DNA of 64,000 bases, taken from contig NZ_CP075691.1 in assembly GCF_020026305.1 (NCBI RefSeq), positions 7,557,415 through 7,621,414 on the forward strand. Direction: 5' to 3'. This DNA is from Streptomyces sp. 135. Lineage in GTDB: Bacteria > Actinomycetota > Actinomycetes > Streptomycetales > Streptomycetaceae. Below the pieces are notes generated by a model. The model was given only the letters and a program-made list of their open reading frames with translations. It ran no database searches and was not told where the DNA came from. This document shows positions 60,148-64,000 of this stretch, one piece after another. A program made the position numbers and the translations under genes. The stretch's first letter is position 1. Every line of letters begins with the position of its first letter.

Positions 60148-60904
60148 GCTCCGCCCGGTCGTTCACCCCCCGGGGGTGAAGGACCGGCGCAGCGGCGAAC
60201 ACTGGGCCGGCCGGCTCTACATGCGCGAGGTCTCCCTGCGCATCGACCGGCACCTGGTGAACACGCGGGTCACGCCCAACCAGCTGACCTACGTGATGAC
60301 CGTCGCCGGCGCCCTCGCCGCCCCTGCCCTGCTGGTGCCGGGGATCACGGGCGCCGTGCTCGGCGTGCTCGCGGTCCAGCTCTACCTGCTGCTCGACTGC
60401 GTGGACGGTGAGATCGCCCGCTGGAAGAAGCAGTACTCGATGGCGGGCGTCTACCTCGACCGGGTCGCCGCCTACCTGTGCGACGCCGCGGTCCTGGTCG
60501 GCTTCGGCCTGCGCGCCGCCGACCTGTGGGGCAGCGGCCGCATCGACTGGCTGTGGGCCTTCCTCGGCACCCTGGCCGCCCTCGGCGCGATCCTGATCAA
60601 GGCCGAGACCGACCTCGTCGGTGTCGCCCGCCACCAGACGGGCAAGGAGCCGGTCAAGGAGTCGGCGTCCGAGCCGCGCTCCTCCGGGATGGCGCTGGCC
60701 CGCAAGGCGGCCGCCGCGCTGAAGTTCCACCGGTTGATCCTCGGCGTCGAGGCGTCCCTGCTGATCCTGGTCCTCGCGATCGTGGACCAGGCCCGCGGCG
60801 ACCTGTTCTTCTCGCGCGTCGGGGTCGCGGTCCTCGCGGGCATCGCGATGCTCCAGACCCTGCTCCACCTCGTGTCCATCCTCGTATCGAGCAGGTTGAA
60901 GTGA
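60125..60904 (+). CDS. CDP-alcohol phosphatidyltransferase family protein lacking the last motif aspartate
   Basis: This 259-residue membrane protein has about six hydrophobic helices and most of the CDP-alcohol phosphotransferase motif: D91, D94-G95, A98-R99, G108 and D112 (LDCVDGEIARWKKQY...GVYLD). The position of the final, catalytic aspartate, 116, is alanine (DRVAAYLCD); an aspartate occurs four residues later at 120. The enzyme may be divergent, use a shifted residue, or be inactive and act as a partner of the first phosphotransferase. VTPNQLTYVM is a family trait. It overlaps the dehydrogenase gene by 23 bases and the glycosyltransferase by four. Confidence 0.9.
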   Translation: MQKPSVAELRPVVHPPGVKDRRSGEHWAGRLYMREVSLRIDRHLVNTRVTPNQLTYVMTVAGALAAPALLVPGITGAVLGVLAVQLYLLLDCVDGEIARWKKQYSMAGVYLDRVAAYLCDAAVLVGFGLRAADLWGSGRIDWLWAFLGTLAALGAILIKAETDLVGVARHQTGKEPVKESASEPRSSGMALARKAAAALKFHRLILGVEASLLILVLAIVDQARGDLFFSRVGVAVLAGIAMLQTLLHLVSILVSSRLK

Positions 60905-61794
60905 ACACCCCGGCACAAGAGCTGACCGTCGGCGCCGTCATCATCACGATGGGCAACCGGCCGCAGGAGCTGCGCGCCCTCCTCGACTCGGTCGCCAAGC
61001 AGGACGGCGAGCGGGTCGAGGTGGTCGTGGTCGGCAACGGCGCCCCGGTGCCGGACGTCCCCGAAGGCGTCCGCACCGTCGAGCTCCCCGAGAACCTCGG
61101 CATCCCCGGCGGCCGCAACGTCGGCATCGAGGCCTTCGGCCCCGGCGGCACCGACGTCGACATCCTGCTCTTCCTGGACGACGACGGCCTGCTGGCCCAC
61201 ACGGACACGGCCCAGCTGTGCCGCGAGGCCTTCGCGGCCGACCCGGAGCTCGGCATCATCAGCTTCCGCATCGCGGACCCGGACACGGGCGTCACCCAGC
61301 GGCGCCACGTGCCGCGGCTGCGGGCCTCCGACCCGATGCGCTCCTCGCGCGTGACGACCTTCCTCGGCGGCGCCAACGCGGTGCGCACGAAGGTCATCGC
61401 CGAGGTCGGCCCGCTGCCCGGCGAGTTCTTCTACGCCCACGAGGAGACCGACCTCGCCTGGCGCGCGCTGAACGCCGGCTGGATGATCGACTACCGGTCC
61501 GACATGGTGCTCCTGCACCCGACGACCGCCCCCTCCCGGCACGCGGTCTACCACCGCATGGTGGCCCGCAACCGCGTCTGGCTGGCCCGCCGCAACCTCC
61601 CCGCCCTGCTGGTCCCGGTCTACCTGGGCGTCTGGCTGCTGCTCACCCTCGCCCGACGCCCCTCGGGCCCGGCCCTGAAGGCCTGGTTCGGCGGCTTCAA
61701 GGAGGGCTGGACGACGCCGTGCGGCCCGCGTACTCCCATGAAGTGGCGTACGGTGTGGCGGCTGACGCGACTGGGCCGACCTCCTGTCATCTGA
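60901..61794 (+). CDS. Family 2 glycosyltransferase
   Basis: This 297-residue protein is a GT-A glycosyltransferase. It has the N-terminal VGAVIITMGNRP, ENLGIPGGRNVGIEAFG, the metal-binding FLDDDG (the DXD motif), FLGGANAVRTKVI, and the acceptor/base region FFYAHEETDLAWRAL. A hydrophobic segment near the C-terminus (LLVPVYLGVWLLLTLA) may anchor it to the membrane. It is similar in pattern to rhamnosyl- or galactosyl-transferases of cell-envelope polymers. The GTG at 60901 overlaps the previous stop codon. It would decorate the lipid or polymer made by the upstream enzymes. Confidence 0.92.
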   Translation: MNTPAQELTVGAVIITMGNRPQELRALLDSVAKQDGERVEVVVVGNGAPVPDVPEGVRTVELPENLGIPGGRNVGIEAFGPGGTDVDILLFLDDDGLLAHTDTAQLCREAFAADPELGIISFRIADPDTGVTQRRHVPRLRASDPMRSSRVTTFLGGANAVRTKVIAEVGPLPGEFFYAHEETDLAWRALNAGWMIDYRSDMVLLHPTTAPSRHAVYHRMVARNRVWLARRNLPALLVPVYLGVWLLLTLARRPSGPALKAWFGGFKEGWTTPCGPRTPMKWRTVWRLTRLGRPPVI

Positions 61795-61889
61795 CAAGCT
61801 CGGATCTGAGAGCATCTGGGCCATACCCCGGTCCCTGGCCCATGCCTACGCCCGACCGGCTGCGCATCTGAAGACGAAAGTTTCCACTC

Positions 61890-62828
61890 GTGAGTGAGAC
61901 AACGCATGACGGCGGAGTCGCGGTGACAGCATCCCCGTCGACACCGCCGCCCGATGACGGGCTCTCCCGCGCCGAACTCGCCGCCAAGTACGGTCTGACC
62001 GTCAGCGGCGCACGGCCCGGACTTTTCGAGTACGTCCGCCAGCTCTGGGGACGGCGCCACTTCATCCTCGCCTTCTCCCAGGCGAAGCTGACCGCGCAGT
62101 ACAGCCAGGCGAAGCTCGGCCAGCTGTGGCAGGTCGCGACGCCGCTCCTGAACGCGCTCGTCTACTTCCTGATCTTCGGCCTGATCCTGGAGGCCGACCG
62201 GGGCTTCGAGCGCGACGTCTACATCCCGTTCCTCGTGACGGGCGTCTTCGTCTTCACCTTCACGCAGAGCTCGGTGATGGCGGGCGTCCGGTCGATCTCG
62301 GGCAACCTCGGCCTGGTGCGCGCGCTGCACTTCCCGCGCGCCTCGCTGCCGGTCTCGTTCTCCCTCCAGCAGCTCCAGCAGCTGCTGTTCTCGATGATCG
62401 TGCTGTTCGTCATCACGATCGGCTTCGGCCACTATCCCCGGCTGTCGTGGCTGCTGATCATCCCGGTCCTGGCGCTGCAGTTCCTCTTCAACACCGGCCT
62501 CGCGATGATCATGGCCAGGCTGGGCAGCAAGACCCCCGACCTCGCGCAGCTGATGCCGTTCGTGATGCGTACGTGGATGTACGCGTCCGGCGTGATGTTC
62601 TCCATCCCCGTCATGCTGGAGGGCAAGCCCGCCTGGATCGCGGACGTGCTCCAGTGGAACCCGGCGGCCATCTACATGGACCTGATGCGCTTCGCGCTCA
62701 TCGACGGCTACGGCAACGACTACCTGCCCAACCACGTCTGGGCGGTCGCACTCGGCTGGGCCGTGCTGCTCGCCGTCGGCGGCTTCGTGTACTTCTGGAA
62801 GGCTGAGGAGCGGTACGGCCGTGGCTGA
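61890..62828 (+). CDS. ABC-2 type transporter permease (TagG/Wzm-like)
   Basis: This 312-residue membrane protein has a short soluble N-terminus, an amphipathic entry helix (YVRQLWGRRHFILAFSQAKL) and six transmembrane segments, including VYFLIFGLILEADRGF and the C-terminal WAVALGWAVLLAVGGFVYF. It matches permeases that export polysaccharides and teichoic acids across the membrane. The GTG at 61890 is used; a GTG at 61923 with GGAG upstream is an alternative. It overlaps the ATPase gene by eight bases, so the two are made together. Confidence 0.92.
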   Translation: MSETTHDGGVAVTASPSTPPPDDGLSRAELAAKYGLTVSGARPGLFEYVRQLWGRRHFILAFSQAKLTAQYSQAKLGQLWQVATPLLNALVYFLIFGLILEADRGFERDVYIPFLVTGVFVFTFTQSSVMAGVRSISGNLGLVRALHFPRASLPVSFSLQQLQQLLFSMIVLFVITIGFGHYPRLSWLLIIPVLALQFLFNTGLAMIMARLGSKTPDLAQLMPFVMRTWMYASGVMFSIPVMLEGKPAWIADVLQWNPAAIYMDLMRFALIDGYGNDYLPNHVWAVALGWAVLLAVGGFVYFWKAEERYGRG

Positions 62829-63642
62829 CGACAAGAGCGCCGACAAGAGTGCCGCGGACAGCGCCGGCAAGAACTTCGACAAGGGGCACATCCCCACCGT
62901 CATCGCCGACGAGCTGCACATCGTCTACCGCGTCAACGGCGCGAAGACGGGCAAGGGCAGCGCCACCTCCGCGCTGAGCCGCATCCTCCGGCGCGGCGAG
63001 GAGCGCGGTGTGCGCAAGGTGCACGCCGTGCGCGGCGTCAGCTTCACCGCCTACCGCGGCGAGGCCATCGGCCTGATCGGTTCGAACGGCTCGGGCAAGT
63101 CCACCCTGCTGCGCGCCATCGCGGGCCTGCTCCCCGCCGAGCAGGGCAAGGTCTACACCGACGGCCAGCCCTCCCTGCTCGGTGTGAACGCGGCCCTGAT
63201 GAACGACCTGACAGGTGAGCGCAACGTCATCCTCGGCGGACTCGCGATGGGCATGTCCCGCGAGCAGATCAAGGAGCGCTACCAGGAGATCGTCGACTTC
63301 TCCGGGATCAACGAGAAGGGCGACTTCATCACCCTGCCGATGCGGACCTACTCCTCCGGTATGGCGGCCCGCCTGCGGTTCTCCATCGCGGCGGCCAAGG
63401 ACCACGACGTCCTGATGATCGACGAGGCCCTGGCCACCGGCGACCGCAAGTTCCAGAAGCGCTCCGAGGCCCGCATCCGGGAGCTGCGCAAGGAGGCCGG
63501 CACGGTCTTCCTCGTCAGCCACAACAACAAGTCCATCCGTGACACCTGCGACCGCGTGCTCTGGCTGGAGCGCGGCGAGCTGCGCATGGACGGCCCGACC
63601 GACGAGGTCATCAAGGAGTACGAGAAGTTCACGGGCAAGTAG
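62821..63642 (+). CDS. ABC transporter ATP-binding protein (TagH/Wzt-like)
   Basis: This 273-residue ATPase has Walker A GSNGSGKST (about residues 89-97), the ABC signature in the teichoic-acid/polysaccharide form YSSGMAARL, Walker B VLMIDEAL and the switch histidine in FLVSHNNKS. The GLIGSNGSGKS...LLGVNAALMNDLTGERN pattern is characteristic of the TagH/KpsT/Wzt family that powers polymer export with the partner permease. A lysine-rich N-terminal tail (residues 1-25) precedes the domain. A strong hairpin terminator follows the gene, ending the operon. Confidence 0.94.
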   Translation: MADDKSADKSAADSAGKNFDKGHIPTVIADELHIVYRVNGAKTGKGSATSALSRILRRGEERGVRKVHAVRGVSFTAYRGEAIGLIGSNGSGKSTLLRAIAGLLPAEQGKVYTDGQPSLLGVNAALMNDLTGERNVILGGLAMGMSREQIKERYQEIVDFSGINEKGDFITLPMRTYSSGMAARLRFSIAAAKDHDVLMIDEALATGDRKFQKRSEARIRELRKEAGTVFLVSHNNKSIRDTCDRVLWLERGELRMDGPTDEVIKEYEKFTGK

Positions 63643-63675
63643 TCCGTTTGCGCCATCGCGGACGTACTCGTTCGG

Positions 63676-63716
63676 CGGCAGGGCCCCGCAGGGATCTTCC
63701 CGGCGGGGCCCTGCCG
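63676..63716 (+). terminator. Hairpin terminator at the end of the envelope operon
   Basis: CGGCAGGGCCCCGC (63676-63689) pairs perfectly with GCGGGGCCCTGCCG (63703-63716) across a 13-base loop. Confidence 0.88.
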
Positions 63717-63988
63717 TGTCTCCGGTCCCGCCGCGCCCCACCCGGCTCCCAACTCGTCGGCGTACGGGGAAGGTTGACGCCAATCGGTGTGCTGTTGTGA
63801 TGTGCCGAACACCCCGACGATGCGTGCGGGGTTGTACAACGTAAGCTGTACCGGTGCTGATTCGCGGCAAGTGGGGCGATATCGCGCGGCGCCCCGGCCG
63901 GGCCACGGCCCGTCTCGGCCAGGGCTGGGCGGCGTGTCCGAAATAGGATGTATTGGGTCGGCAGTGTAGAACGGGAGATGTGACGGCA
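63717..63988 (+). other. Non-coding stretch before the next gene
   Basis: No gene is visible. TTGACG (63774-63779) may be a -35 element, and TAGGAT and TAGAAC near 63945-63972 are -10-like, but no consistent pair is convincing. The dyad TTGTACAA (63833-63840) is present. Confidence 0.4.
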
Positions 63989-64000
63989 ATGGCTACGGAA
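63989..64000 (+). CDS. Possible start of the next gene, cut by the window end
   Basis: ATG GCT ACG GAA follows GGGAG with 11 bases between; an in-frame GTG lies at 63980. Only four codons are visible, so no product can be named. Confidence 0.3.

Noticed and set aside
60125..60904. Second CDP-alcohol phosphotransferase as a pseudogene
   Set aside because: It is full length, translationally coupled on both sides and keeps the rest of the motif; a missing aspartate alone does not show decay.
1..64000. Mobile element, prophage, tRNA or rRNA
   Set aside because: No transposase, integrase, attachment duplication or RNA-gene sequence was recognised on either strand.

Overview
The window is a high-GC actinobacterial chromosome segment, almost certainly Streptomyces. 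GC-rich third codon positions, frequent GTG/TTG starts, a WhiB-like regulator, an SsgA-like sporulation protein, an LPFR-motif small protein, a long-form GAPDH and a typical Streptomyces intergenic repeat all point that way. From memory, the gene order resembles the S. coelicolor SCO6715-SCO6758 interval (ssgD, fadA/fadB, the SCO6745 family, idi, zitB); no alignment was run. No IS element, prophage, CRISPR array, rRNA or tRNA was found.

Layout. 0-3.8 kb: VOC protein, WhiB-like regulator, a gene-free repetitive stretch, acyl-ACP desaturase and dimethylargininase. 3.8-8.1 kb: a two-gene operon of an ABC-F protein and a UvrA-like protein lacking the UvrB-binding region, with its own promoter and a long 5' leader. 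8.1-19.6 kb: Lrp/AsnC regulator divergent from an SMP-30 protein, an isocitrate lyase-like enzyme with an in-frame microsatellite, SsgD-like protein, a secreted BNR-repeat protein, an SPFH/NfeD pair, endonuclease V, GAPDH, a saccharopine-dehydrogenase-like reductase and a DUF523 protein.

19.7-28.6 kb is a fatty-acid catabolism locus: CoA-transferase/racemase, acyl-CoA dehydrogenase, thiolase, FadB, MerR regulator and acyl-CoA synthetase. 28.7-40.5 kb holds an amino-acid permease, an alpha/beta hydrolase, a DUF2236 protein, three exported peptidases (M1, S15, M14), a BCCT transporter and an unknown protein. 40.5-41.1 kb is a nested tandem-repeat array. It is followed by a second ABC-F gene with a near-leaderless promoter, the Tex RNA-binding protein, an LPFR small protein, a SCO6745-family protein, a GlxA regulator with an isonitrile-hydratase-like partner, an MFS exporter, enoyl-CoA hydratase, a DUF308 membrane protein, an RsbW-like ATPase, IPP isomerase, a methyltransferase-acetyltransferase fusion behind a 22-codon leader ORF, the zinc exporter ZitB and a UDP-glucose 4-epimerase.

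The last 7 kb (56577-63642) is a tightly packed seven-gene operon: a DUF5941/CDP-alcohol phosphotransferase started at CTG, a cytidylyltransferase-like NTP transferase, a glycerol-1-phosphate-dehydrogenase-like enzyme, a second CDP-alcohol phosphotransferase lacking the last motif aspartate, a family 2 glycosyltransferase, and a two-component TagGH-like ABC exporter. Together they look like a pathway that makes, glycosylates and exports a polyol-phosphate lipid or envelope polymer. This is the best candidate here for an undescribed system.
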